Source: Nemertoderma westbladi
Taxonomy: Eukaryota > Xenacoelomorpha > Nemertodermatida > Nemertodermatidae
Assembly (NCBI GenBank): GCA_032718475.1
Contig: JAUCBJ010001621.1
Span: 1-64,000, forward strand
DNA: 64,000 nt
Reading direction: 5' to 3'
A model generated the notes under the pieces. That model did no database searches. It saw only the letters and a list, made by a program, of their open reading frames with translations, and was not told where the DNA came from. The translations under genes were made by a program, and so were the position numbers. Positions 1 to 9,472 of the stretch are shown here, piece by piece. The stretch's first letter is position 1; each line of letters begins with the position of its first letter.

Positions 1-17
1 AATACAAATATAAAATA

Positions 18-46
18 ATATGGTCACACACCCACTCCAGCCATTT
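18..46 (-). other. Candidate polypurine tract and start of 3' LTR of BEL1
   Basis: Directly after the pol stop codon the minus strand reads a purine-rich stretch, GGAGTGGGTG, followed by TGTGACC. That resembles a polypurine tract followed by an LTR beginning with TG. No second copy of TGTGACC plus its flank was found by eye in 8138-11472, so the boundary is a guess. Confidence 0.3.
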
Positions 47-3007
47 TTAAGTTGGGGAGTCCCTAGATGTTTGTTGGATTAGGGAGGTGGTCGTGGGAAG
101 AGTATCTTGTCTCCCATAGTTTCTGGAGAGTTCTCTGTCTCTTTCCAGTAAACATAAACGTCCCACTGGGCGATTGAGCTGCTGCGTCTCGAAGACAATT
201 CCCGGTTTCTTGAAGTTACGTCGCATGACGACGAGTTCTACCGATCGCACCAAACCGTCATCCGAGATGTGAGTCTCGATGATACGACCTGTCTGCCACC
301 TCTTACGTGGAAGATCTACATCCACAATAAGAACCATGTCTCCAGCGCTAACGTTTTCTTGCTGCGCAAACCACTTAGTTCGAAGTTGTAGCGTGGGCAG
401 ATAATGTTTTTCGAAATGGTCAGCGAAACGACGGGATAACAACTGCATGAGTTGCCAAGTTTGTCGGCAGTATTCGTCTCCATCTGTGATTTCCGATTGT
501 GGGAGCATGGCTACAGGTTTCTTCAGTAGGAAGTGCGCGGGTGTTAGCGCTTCCAGGGAATCGGGACTCGATGAGACTGGCATAAGCGGTCTCTCGTTGA
601 GATAGGCGGCGATTTCTTCCATTAACGTCCGCAAAAGTTCGTCGGTGAGATAAGCGCGGCAAGGCACTATAAAATGAAATGCTGTCTTCACGCTTCTTAT
701 TAATCTCTCCCAACTTCCTCCCCACCAAGGGGCGTCGGCGGCGTTGAAGGTCCAACTAGACGCTGTTACTCGTAGTTGGTCGTCCACCTGTCTTTGGTTC
801 CAATCTTTGACGTAAGCTTTGATTTCATTGTTGGCACCAATGAAGTTTGTTCCCTTATCAGATCTCATCGTGTTACTAGTGCCAAAGCGAGCGATCTGTC
901 GTCGTAAGCTTAATAGAAAGCTGTTGGTAGATAAATCGTTCACCATATCGAGATGGATGGCTCTACAAGTCATACAAACAAAGATTACACACCATCTCTT
1001 GACTATAGTCCTAGCACGATATACTTCAATAGGGCCAAATAAATCCACACCGGTATTAGTAAAGGGTGGTTCATAAAAGCTTACTCGTTCCCTAGGTAAT
1101 TCTGCCTCTCGCTGTGTTAAAGGCCTACTGAATGCTTTCCTACAGGGTATACAGTTCCTAAGAACTTGGTTCAGAGCTCTACGGGGTTTATAAAAATAAT
1201 AGCGAGTTCGAATTTCGCTAAGAACTCGTTCTCTACCAGCATGATAAAGTTTGCTGTGAACATCTACTATCATCTTGACTTGTATTTCAAGATTTCTAAT
1301 GAGTATGGGGAACTTAGTATCAAAGGATAATGGGGCATTCGTTAACCTTCCTCCAACACGTATCAACCCATCTATCATTGTGCTAGAGAAACGATCCCTT
1401 AAGCGCATCTGTGGATTTCTCAACAACAGGAAATACTTATCGGAATCTTCATAGCATTGTAAGAGTCTCAGCATCTGTTTGTTGGTTTCTTCATGCTCCT
1501 GATAACTGATCTTCTCCTTCAGAAACCTGGTGGGTATCTTATATGGGGGAAGATCTTTAATAACATGGACCTGCACTGATGTGATTGGAGCGGTATCACC
1601 CTTTGTTTTCATCCCAGAGTAGTGATGGTGAAAACATATCTTTAAATATGTAACGGCCTTACAAAGCCGATTCCAGGAACTGTAGTGATGCATCGCTCTC
1701 TGCAGAAGAGGTGAGAGTCCTTGCGAGACGTCTGGTATACCAGATTTCCAATCCTTATCACGGATTTCCACAATGGGTTTATTTGTGGCTGTGGGTTTCT
1801 GATCCAAAGCGTCGTCTCCGGAAGTATGTAGTACAGACAGATCTACTGTGGGTTTGAATAACTTCGATTTACTCGCCTGAGTTTTAGGCTTGACTTTCTC
1901 CGCTCCCTTGGCCTGTCTAATTTCTGCTGTAGTAAGATGAGGAGGCCATTCTTCTTCTTCTTTGTAGAGGAAGTCGGGTCCACCTAACCAGTCTGGAGTA
2001 TCTACCAGTTCTTGTGGAGTTGCTCCCCTGGAAGCGATGTCTGCTGGATTAATCGTTCCGGGGCAATGTCGCCATTGATCCATCGTCGTGCGACTGAGTA
2101 TAATAGCTACTCTGTTGGTAACGAAGACGCTGAACTGACAGACTTCATTGGTTATATACTCCAACACGAGTAAAGCGTCTGTCCAATAGACAGTTTTCTC
2201 CGGGGGATAGTCGATCTGTTCTGTTACATTCCGGCCGATGGCTGTAGCGTATAGAGCCGCTTTTAACTCCGCTCGAGGAACTTTCAACTTGTTGTTTATT
2301 AATGCCTTAGAGGTAACCAAGGCGACTTTAATTCCGTCCGGAGTTTCCACCCTTAGGTAGGCTACTATACCGATTCCCATATCGCTGGCGTCTCCAAACA
2401 CATGGAGTTGATAGGAATACGTAGGGAGAACATGACCAAAATATGAACGGGAAATTATAAAGTTTTCGATGGCTGGTAGAGAATCTTCCCATTTCATCCA
2501 CTTCTTTAATAATTCTCCCTTAAGTGGATCGTCCCATGAGTGGTTTTCAAGCCACATTTGTTGTACTAAACTCCGAGCAATCAATATAACTGGGCTAATA
2601 AATCCCAATGGATCGAAATAAGTGCTCAGGATACTTAAACAAATCCGTTTAGTCCGAACTGGATTATCTCGCTGTTTTAGTTGGAAAAACAGGATATCTC
2701 TTTCTGTGTCCCATTTCAAACCAAGGGTCTTAGTTTCTGGGAGATCATCCTTTATTAGATCTAGGTCTTTTGTTCCTCGATCTTCTACCGGGATCGACTC
2801 CAGAAACTCACGGGAGTTGCTGGTGAATTTAGTTAATCGAAATCCACCTTTCTTTAAGCATTCCACCGTTCCTTTAGCGACCTCAATGGCTTCTTCGACT
2901 GATGGAAGGGACTTCAGATTATCATCCATGTAGATGTCTCGTTTGATATTGTCGATCACCTCTTTAGAGAAGGCGTCTCTGTTGTCATCCGCAGTAGTGC
3001 ACACCAC
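47..3007 (-). CDS. BEL1 pol, downstream part: RT palm, RNase H, integrase
   Basis: A continuous 986-codon frame. Numbered from the GTG at 3007, the RT catalytic YMDD is at residues 26-29. RNase H carboxylates fit D206 (FGDAS), E247 (RAELK), D277 (WTDA) and D323 (PADIAS). The integrase zinc finger is H584/H589/C619/C622, and the catalytic triad fits D655, D717 (SDKGTN) and E767 (GGSWERL). A DUF5641-like C-terminus follows (GDMVLIVD...KRWQTGRI). The frame has no ATG at its start. It is the same frame as the ORF ending at 3020, from which it is separated by one TAA and four codons, so it is the back half of one polyprotein rather than a separate gene. Known role of the family: reverse transcription and insertion of the element into host DNA. 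All catalytic residues of RNase H and integrase appear intact. Confidence 0.9.
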   Translation of the reverse strand: MVCTTADDNRDAFSKEVIDNIKRDIYMDDNLKSLPSVEEAIEVAKGTVECLKKGGFRLTKFTSNSREFLESIPVEDRGTKDLDLIKDDLPETKTLGLKWDTERDILFFQLKQRDNPVRTKRICLSILSTYFDPLGFISPVILIARSLVQQMWLENHSWDDPLKGELLKKWMKWEDSLPAIENFIISRSYFGHVLPTYSYQLHVFGDASDMGIGIVAYLRVETPDGIKVALVTSKALINNKLKVPRAELKAALYATAIGRNVTEQIDYPPEKTVYWTDALLVLEYITNEVCQFSVFVTNRVAIILSRTTMDQWRHCPGTINPADIASRGATPQELVDTPDWLGGPDFLYKEEEEWPPHLTTAEIRQAKGAEKVKPKTQASKSKLFKPTVDLSVLHTSGDDALDQKPTATNKPIVEIRDKDWKSGIPDVSQGLSPLLQRAMHHYSSWNRLCKAVTYLKICFHHHYSGMKTKGDTAPITSVQVHVIKDLPPYKIPTRFLKEKISYQEHEETNKQMLRLLQCYEDSDKYFLLLRNPQMRLRDRFSSTMIDGLIRVGGRLTNAPLSFDTKFPILIRNLEIQVKMIVDVHSKLYHAGRERVLSEIRTRYYFYKPRRALNQVLRNCIPCRKAFSRPLTQREAELPRERVSFYEPPFTNTGVDLFGPIEVYRARTIVKRWCVIFVCMTCRAIHLDMVNDLSTNSFLLSLRRQIARFGTSNTMRSDKGTNFIGANNEIKAYVKDWNQRQVDDQLRVTASSWTFNAADAPWWGGSWERLIRSVKTAFHFIVPCRAYLTDELLRTLMEEIAAYLNERPLMPVSSSPDSLEALTPAHFLLKKPVAMLPQSEITDGDEYCRQTWQLMQLLSRRFADHFEKHYLPTLQLRTKWFAQQENVSAGDMVLIVDVDLPRKRWQTGRIIETHISDDGLVRSVELVVMRRNFKKPGIVFETQQLNRPVGRLCLLERDRELSRNYGRQDTLPTTTSLIQQTSRDSPT

Positions 3008-3019
3008 GGAACAGGCGTT

Positions 3020-6000
3020 TTAAGGGCTCGAGATTATCCCAAAAGCTTGGATGGTCATCCAGTACTCCACAGGTTTCTTATTGAGGTCTCCTTCAGGCCA
3101 CCACAAAAATCGTAGGCTATCTCGATCCCTATCCAGCGCTTTGACTTGTAAGAACATGCCTTCTATATCTGAGGCGAAAGCAATGGAATATTGTCTTAAT
3201 CTTAATAGTATTCCCAACAAGGATTGAAGTAAGTTGGGTCCGGGTAACAATTCAGAATTAAGAGATTGGCCCATATAAAGGGCGGAACCGTCAAACACCA
3301 CTCGTACTTCATGGGGTTTACCGGGTTTGGGAACGTAATGGTGAGTTAAGTAATACGTTCTCTCAGTTATAGGGGTTTCTTCCGGTACTAGCTCCGCATA
3401 TCCCTTGCTAATAAACTTCTTCAACTGTGTTTGATACATTTCTTTAGCTGAAGAATTTGCCGTAAGGCGTCGATGTAGTTGAGCAATTCTTTTCTCTGCC
3501 AAAGGTCTGTTGTTAATGAACTTTGGTTCTCGCTTTCGGAAAGGAAGACCGATCTCATATCTACCTTGATCTTTAAGAAAACGAGTAGTTGTCGCTTGGA
3601 TCTGCTTGGCTCTTTCTTCCTCCACCGATAGGGCCTTATCGTAGGAGTTGGGCTCTACGACCTCTTGAGTAAAGAATCTCACGGCGTGTTCATCCCGAGT
3701 CTTGGCATTATAACGTTCAATGACGTCATTAAGCTCGTCGTTATAGTCGTCTCGCTCGGATGGGAGAAGGAGTTGACATAAGTTCACTTGATTTTGCCAA
3801 GTCTCGCTTTCCTTAAGGAGATCGATGGCATTCTCCTCATCGAAGAGTTGATGTATATCGTCGTTGTCTGAGGAGTATGGAGTTCCCTCAGTTGGATCGT
3901 CGAACTCACTGTTCTCAACTTCCCATTCTCGCGCTTGATATACCTGGTCTTTCGGTAATCTTTCCATGAGAGTTCTACGGGAAGGGCCAGTAAAGTACCA
4001 ACCTACTCTAGTTCTTACCGCATAGGTTTGTAGTGGCTGCGGTTGAGCAGGCCGTTTCTCCAATGTCTCGAGCGCCTCATGCGCGTTTTGGCCGATGAGT
4101 ATTTGCACTCCAGGATAATCAGTCTGGAATCGAGGTATCTTAAGATATTGGATGCTCTCATCCTCGTCCCAATTATAAAGGTCTGCTTGAGTAGTAGCGA
4201 AATTCTTTATAGCCACCATTTTCACTGACCTTATGCTATGTTCTCCTAGTTCGTCCTGGGGGGTGGACAACGCACCTACATAATAATCCGCTGTTACTGT
4301 GGATTTCCAAACTTGCATAATTCCTGACATGTTTAGCTTAGTTCGGAACTTGGGTTGTCCAGCGAATATGTCTTCGGCTAGCTCTTTGTCGATGAATGTT
4401 CCTGTACTACCGGAGTCAAGGAGGGCGTTCACTACATAACTCCTTTTTGGTCCGTGGACCCTTACCTGTACCACAGGAAATTCTCTAATCCCTACATTGG
4501 AAGTTGGCGCTTTCCAAAATGGTGGTTGACCAGAAGTAGTTAGGGTAAGGTCGCTGTCCGTATCCTTTTCATACGTGAGTGCTCGATACACTGTGGTATT
4601 TATCGTGTAACAGGATTCGTTTTCGTCGGAGAACTCGTCCGTATAGAATCCTTCCATCTCAGATTGATCAGTGTCGTTCACATCACTGAATTGGACATGT
4701 AATTCGGAATCACTTACCTGACTCGGACTATTTCTCTCGAATTCAGTGTGCAACAATATATGATGTTTCGCACCGCACTTGGCACATCTTGTGTCAGAGT
4801 AACAGGTTCGCCGTTGGTGTCCTTGTCTGAGGCAATTATAACACAACCGCTTATCCCACATGACTTCACGTCTCTCAGTTAAAGATTTCTTTAGAAATTC
4901 ATCACACATATTTAAGCGATGGGTCCCATCACATAGCGCACATTTCGGTTTGATGTTACTCACCTTACTCTGAGTAGCATTGTGTACACTTGTTTTTTCT
5001 TCGGGCTTTCTCATCTGAATTCTCTTGGGAGACGTAGGAGGAGTTTTTCTTACCTGTTCTCTCCTGTCATTGGTTCGAGACTTGAATTTACTTACCTGAT
5101 CTTTAGGCATTTTATTGACATAATAAGATCTGTCAGTGTCTTTCCCGCTATCTTCTCCTTGAGAAGTCTGGCTTTCGCCGTCGTCTGTATAACACACTGG
5201 TGTTACCTTTCTCCTAGAGACGGGTTTTTCACTTACCTTGTTTTCCGGTGTCTTTAGGAGCTGTAATTTCACTTCTCCATCTAGGAATGACATGAGATCA
5301 GCCATGGTAGGGTCTCGTCGTTGTTGTTCCATCATATATAACACTTTCTTATCCCAGCGTGTACCTACTCCACCCTTCGGTAAAGTAGAAGCCACTGCTC
5401 TAATAACCATAGCATTCTGATACTCATGAGACTTACCTAGCCAATCTAATTGTCTGCAGATTTCCTGAATCTCATCGGAAAACTCTATAATTCCGCTGCT
5501 AATAAACTTTCGGGGCGCTACCAACTTTGCATACAAATACCCAGCTATGTTATTCCTATTACCATACCTGATGTTTAGTGTATCCCAAACTTGTCTTAAT
5601 CCGTCTGGATGTCCAATAAACTTTAACGCCATTAACTTGGGAGATCCTTCCAAGCACTCGATGAGGAATCTAAGTTTCTCTCCATTAGATAGCACAGAGT
5701 TCTGTATGTTATCTTTGTAATATTCATTAAAAGGTAACCATTTCATCTCATCTCCATTGAACTTGACGATCTCTCCCACCTTTACCGCTTGCCGGGCTTC
5801 GGTTCTAGCCATTTGACGCGTAAAACTTTCTTGGGCCATCGTGTTATTTAATATCGAGTTATCGGTATATAAATTTCTCGGATTATGATCCGGTCTATAG
5901 GGAATATCATTATCAACAGGTCTATAATTACCCTTAATAGGGTTCACTATAGGAGTTTCTACTTCGCTAGCAGTATAGATGCGTGTAGGCTCCACACCTT

Positions 6001-6196
6001 GCGCATGAGATACTTCAGACCTAACAGGTTGACACATTGTTACAGGGGGTGGTGGTATACCCTTTTGTGTATTTACTAATTTATCGCGTTCTAGCGCGAT
6101 ACTTTGCTGCACTTCTTGCAACTCTAGCCTACTTTCCCTTACTGTGCCCTTGAATTGCTGAACGGTCTCCTGCATCTGTCCGAGCAGGAGATCCAT
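3020..6196 (-). CDS. BEL1 gag-protease-RT N-terminal part, ended by TAA inside RT
   Basis: 1058 codons from the ATG at 6196. Residues 1-130 are Gln- and Pro-rich. Residues about 140-320 match the DUF1759-type gag of BEL/Pao elements (FNGDEMKWLPF...LIECLEGSP). Zinc-knuckle-like motifs lie at about 419-483, including a clean CCHC (CYNCLRQGHQRRTC). The aspartic protease active site is D594-S-G (ALLDSGS), with the conserved ILIGQ and GWYFTGP segments at about 699-738. RT begins at about 955, with motif A D1010 (FASDIEGMFLQV). Translation stops at TAA 3020-3022, just after the conserved SSP of the RT, and the frame then continues into the YMDD region. The ATG has G at -3 and +4. The element is therefore either recently killed by one nonsense change or carries an allele-level or assembly error. 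Confidence 0.9.
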   Translation of the reverse strand: MDLLLGQMQETVQQFKGTVRESRLELQEVQQSIALERDKLVNTQKGIPPPPVTMCQPVRSEVSHAQGVEPTRIYTASEVETPIVNPIKGNYRPVDNDIPYRPDHNPRNLYTDNSILNNTMAQESFTRQMARTEARQAVKVGEIVKFNGDEMKWLPFNEYYKDNIQNSVLSNGEKLRFLIECLEGSPKLMALKFIGHPDGLRQVWDTLNIRYGNRNNIAGYLYAKLVAPRKFISSGIIEFSDEIQEICRQLDWLGKSHEYQNAMVIRAVASTLPKGGVGTRWDKKVLYMMEQQRRDPTMADLMSFLDGEVKLQLLKTPENKVSEKPVSRRKVTPVCYTDDGESQTSQGEDSGKDTDRSYYVNKMPKDQVSKFKSRTNDRREQVRKTPPTSPKRIQMRKPEEKTSVHNATQSKVSNIKPKCALCDGTHRLNMCDEFLKKSLTERREVMWDKRLCYNCLRQGHQRRTCYSDTRCAKCGAKHHILLHTEFERNSPSQVSDSELHVQFSDVNDTDQSEMEGFYTDEFSDENESCYTINTTVYRALTYEKDTDSDLTLTTSGQPPFWKAPTSNVGIREFPVVQVRVHGPKRSYVVNALLDSGSTGTFIDKELAEDIFAGQPKFRTKLNMSGIMQVWKSTVTADYYVGALSTPQDELGEHSIRSVKMVAIKNFATTQADLYNWDEDESIQYLKIPRFQTDYPGVQILIGQNAHEALETLEKRPAQPQPLQTYAVRTRVGWYFTGPSRRTLMERLPKDQVYQAREWEVENSEFDDPTEGTPYSSDNDDIHQLFDEENAIDLLKESETWQNQVNLCQLLLPSERDDYNDELNDVIERYNAKTRDEHAVRFFTQEVVEPNSYDKALSVEEERAKQIQATTTRFLKDQGRYEIGLPFRKREPKFINNRPLAEKRIAQLHRRLTANSSAKEMYQTQLKKFISKGYAELVPEETPITERTYYLTHHYVPKPGKPHEVRVVFDGSALYMGQSLNSELLPGPNLLQSLLGILLRLRQYSIAFASDIEGMFLQVKALDRDRDSLRFLWWPEGDLNKKPVEYWMTIQAFGIISSP

Positions 6197-6205
6197 CCCC
6201 CGTCA
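6166..6205 (-). promoter_or_regulatory. Candidate stop-codon readthrough signal (UGA CGG plus stem-loop)
   Basis: The 5' ORF ends in TGA (6205-6203) followed by CGGGGG. After an 11-nt spacer there is a perfect 8-bp stem: TCTCCTGC at 6191-6184 pairs with GCAGGAGA at 6173-6166 across a 10-nt loop. UGA CGG followed by a 3' stem-loop is the published type II readthrough context of several plant RNA viruses. The upstream and downstream ORFs are in the same frame, as readthrough requires. The alternative is termination and reinitiation at the ATG at 6196, which sits inside the spacer in a good Kozak context. Confidence 0.55.
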
Positions 6206-8125
6206 TCTCTCATCCACCCATTCGACCGCCGAAGCGGGATTCGCCAACGTTGTAGCGGGCGGACGAGGGACAACGGGCGACAAATCATGAATATTTCGCT
6301 CGGAGTCCAGGGCATGAACTGTCTCATGGGCTGTTCTGCTGGGCACAGGTAGCTTAGTACTGTGCAAAGGGAATTTAGGGGTATGTTCAGGGAGTACAGG
6401 TGTCTCTACCACCGAAAGGGTAGCTTCGGGAACAGGCCTAATTATTTCAGGATCATCTACTATAGTAGGGAGTCTCTCTATTGTAATTATTTGGTCTGTG
6501 GGTTCTGTACTACCTAAGTTGGTGTTATTTAGTTGCCTTCTAACAGCTGGAGGCAAATCAGGCAATTTCTGACGGTGGGATGTTCTTTTACGTCTGCTTA
6601 GGTGAGATCTATTTCCTTTGCCTTCAGTATCGGTGGTATCGCCTTCCTCAGATGATGTATATCCCTGTCTTTTGGGAGTAGATCGATTCATCATCTGCAT
6701 ATTACTAGCTGTTAACTGTTTATTTATGCAGTCTTGATTCTCCTGAATATTTTCCAATTCTAATTGGGCGATCTCTTCAGCCGCTATCCGCTCTGCTTCT
6801 GCCGCTGCCATTGTCGCTTTTCTTTCCATTTCGGCTGCTTTTCTTTTCGCTTCTGCCTCTGCTGCTGCCGCTTTTCTTTCCATTTCGGCTGCTTTACTTT
6901 CCTCTTCGGCTGCTTTCCTTTCGGCTTCTGCAGCTGCTACTGCTGCTTTCTTTCTGTCTTCTATGCGTTTTTTCTTCACCTTTTCTTCTTGGTCTCTAGC
7001 GATGCGGAGTTGTTCATCGAATTTAGCTTGGTTCGCCGCTAACCTATCCACGTCGATGGCGTCAAGCACACGCTGTGCTCCTTCACTATTAGGGCTAAGT
7101 CCATCCAGCCTTCTCCTCAACTCTTCATCTCCTAAAAAACGCTGATAGTCTGACAGATAGATATCAATGGCATCCCTCTTATGCGGTTTCTCTGCCGTCG
7201 CTTCACTTTCCACTTGGGAAAAAGTAGCGTCTGTTGATTCTCCATGGGTTGAGCGCTCCTCCAGCTGAGCTTTCCACTGAGCTGTTCCTTGAACCTGGAG
7301 ACTCACCCGTTGAAACCAAGTCTTTACGGCAACTTGCAACGACGTGTCTTGTCTTCTTTTAGAAGCCTCTTCAAAGGCCGATAAGATTAGCCTGATTCGC
7401 AGAATTCTTTCTCTAACTTGATAAAGCAGTTGTCCCTGCTCTTGAGGTCCTTGTGGTTGTTGAAACAGTTGTTCTTTTAGTCGCTCCATAGAGCTGAAGA
7501 ATCCCTGTGCGTATCCGGCTGCGGACCTCTTCCACACAGCTGGATCGATGGTTTCCTTGGCTACTCCCATCCGGTGTATGTCTTCCCAGGCAGCTTCTGA
7601 TAAATCAAACGGGAGTCCGGGTCCGGGGAAGTTCCATTGCGACTCGACCATAGACTTCAGTTCTTCCCTTGTGTATCCCCCATAACTATCTTTAGTCGAT
7701 CGCTTACTTCTCGCCCAATCGATCTGGTGTTCTTCCACCGCGATCAATAACCTAGTGAGTACGGCTGCAGGAAGGATGAGAAGGGGATCCGAATAAACCG
7801 CATCCGTAATCCTTGCTCCGCGCTCGGGTGTCAGCTCTACAGTATCTTCACTACTGGAGCTGTCGGGCCGCTGAGAAATAAGTTCTTGGCTCGCGGGTTG
7901 TTGCTGTTCCGCTGCTTCTTGGTCCCGCTTGACCTGAGCTCGAGTGCCTATGATAGACCTACGATGTTGGACTATCCTAGGTTCTGTTATTACTACTGGA
8001 GGGATGACTTTCCTCACAGTGGGAGGTGAACTGAATTTAGGTGTGGACGGTTCTACACCCTTATCTGAGTCGCAGATAGTTACATCTAATAAACTGTCTG
8101 ACAGGTTCTGCTTAGTATCAGACAT
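6203..8125 (-). CDS. BEL1 5' ORF, coiled-coil protein upstream of gag
   Basis: About 640 residues from the ATG at 8125 (an upstream in-frame GTG at 8137 is less likely). I do not recognise a named family. Residues 1-110 are polar and Ser/Pro-rich. Residues about 110-300 look globular, with conserved-looking Trp residues (WNFPGPGLPF, AAWEDIHRM). Residues about 366-466 are a long Ala/Glu/Lys/Arg heptad-rich coiled coil built from imperfect repeats of AEAERKAAEE type. The tail is basic then Pro-rich. It ends at TGA 6203-6205, six bases before the gag ATG and in the same frame. The position suggests a structural, gag-like role such as multimerisation, or an N-terminal extension of gag made by readthrough. 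BEL2 has a comparable charged coiled-coil ORF in the same position, which supports a shared architecture. Confidence 0.75.
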   Translation of the reverse strand: MSDTKQNLSDSLLDVTICDSDKGVEPSTPKFSSPPTVRKVIPPVVITEPRIVQHRRSIIGTRAQVKRDQEAAEQQQPASQELISQRPDSSSSEDTVELTPERGARITDAVYSDPLLILPAAVLTRLLIAVEEHQIDWARSKRSTKDSYGGYTREELKSMVESQWNFPGPGLPFDLSEAAWEDIHRMGVAKETIDPAVWKRSAAGYAQGFFSSMERLKEQLFQQPQGPQEQGQLLYQVRERILRIRLILSAFEEASKRRQDTSLQVAVKTWFQRVSLQVQGTAQWKAQLEERSTHGESTDATFSQVESEATAEKPHKRDAIDIYLSDYQRFLGDEELRRRLDGLSPNSEGAQRVLDAIDVDRLAANQAKFDEQLRIARDQEEKVKKKRIEDRKKAAVAAAEAERKAAEEESKAAEMERKAAAAEAEAKRKAAEMERKATMAAAEAERIAAEEIAQLELENIQENQDCINKQLTASNMQMMNRSTPKRQGYTSSEEGDTTDTEGKGNRSHLSRRKRTSHRQKLPDLPPAVRRQLNNTNLGSTEPTDQIITIERLPTIVDDPEIIRPVPEATLSVVETPVLPEHTPKFPLHSTKLPVPSRTAHETVHALDSERNIHDLSPVVPRPPATTLANPASAVEWVDER

Positions 8126-8255
8126 ATTTGTTTGCACAGTTGAATGCCTACTGCTATATTACAGTCTAAGCAAGTCTAGTAATTCAGCATTAACTGCTAG
8201 CCTAGTAATTAATTACCGATACTGCTACTCAGTGTAGCGTAATATATATAATATT

Positions 8256-8515
8256 AGAATACCGGTATGCTTATGGTATATATAAGTATTATTACAGACT
8301 AGGTTTTTCACAGAATACCGGTATATAATTTTAGCACAAATATATATAAATATATAATAGGCCTATCGTGGATACCGGTATGCAGTTTACACTTATAGTG
8401 TATATATATAAGTATAATTTATTAACTAGAATTAATTACAGAATACCGGTATGATTTCAGCCTAAGTTTATGAAAATAAAGATAATAAGCCTATTGTAAA
8501 TACCGGTATATCAAT
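8256..8515. repeat. Five spaced copies of the palindrome ATACCGGTAT
   Basis: ATACCGGTAT recurs near 8260, 8315, 8370, 8446 and 8503 (spacing about 55-75 bp), each followed by AT-rich sequence often containing TATATATAAGTA. The units are diverged apart from the palindrome and a nearby (AG)AATACC. TACCGGTA is scattered across the rest of the window, but this is its densest cluster. Confidence 0.6.
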
Positions 8516-9472
8516 TATTTTAAATAATTGAATTTCTGAATTTTAAGGGTTACTTGGTTACTTTAACTTACTTTATTACCGTTATTTAAGCAGTAGTCCA
8601 ACTGATATTGAGACCTAATTGTTGTATGGCAGGCCTACTATTTATAAATCGTTTGAGTTGATTTATAATATATATATACCCGTTGAAATGGGTTTTGTCA
8701 ATGTTGAAATAAATGTTATTATTTCCGGGGAAGTCACTACACGTAAGCTGTGCGCTCTCAGTGGAGTGCTACTTGTTGGACACTAAAACAAATAATTCTA
8801 ATTTAACTAAGTTACTTAATACTACAAATTACGTACAATTCTGGTTGAGATTACAATCTCTAAATAAACACAAAATTTTAATTACAAATACACAAATACA
8901 AATTTTTTAGGGTTTACAAGAAGTCTACTAACCAGCCTAACAAAGGGTTAGAATATCTGGTTATTACAACGGACAGGTTACTATGGTATTTGAAAATAAT
9001 AAGTAGTAGTAAATATACTGCATTGTCCAGATAGGAAAATACCACCGCCTGACGACCTATAACCGTATCGCTATAGGTACTACGTTATGTATCACGGAGT
9101 GTCCCTACCTAGAAGTTAATTACCGCGGTCTACCAGAACCAACGTGCCTATTAACCACTTTACAACACAAATACACTGCCTACACACTAATTGCTTTCGG
9201 AAAGCACTGTACACTAAACCCTAAATTAGGTACAAGTACTTGTATAACAAATAATTAGTAGTTAAAAATACTTGAACAGCTAAAAGAACCACGGCATCTG
9301 CTGGAGTGACCGGTGCACAAAATCACCAGTCTTTACCTACGCCGAGCAGCCCTGATGTAGTACCGGGGTTAGTTTAACTATAACGGTATGTATAACAAAC
9401 ACAATTACTGTAGGAATAAACTTGGGGATATGAATGTTGCGAATAATAGCATAAACTCTGAATAATAAATAT

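Larger units (their letters stand above)
1..8125 (-). mobile_element. BEL/Pao LTR retrotransposon BEL1 (3' end cut by window edge)
   Basis: Three consecutive minus-strand reading frames, all in one phase, give the full BEL/Pao domain order: 5' coiled-coil ORF, DUF1759-type gag, CCHC knuckles, DUF1758-type protease, RT, Pao-type RNase H, HHCC plus DDE integrase, and a C-terminal DUF5641-like tail. The 3' LTR lies beyond position 1, so LTRs cannot be paired here. The only coding lesions seen are a UGA between the first two ORFs and a TAA inside the RT. The reading frame is otherwise open over about 8 kb, which suggests a young copy. The 5' limit is not resolved and may lie anywhere in 8138-11472. 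Confidence 0.9.

Noticed and set aside
6764-7145. Plus-strand ORFs rich in Phe/Cys/Leu
   Set aside because: Antisense of the Ala/Glu/Lys coiled-coil repeats of the BEL1 5' ORF.
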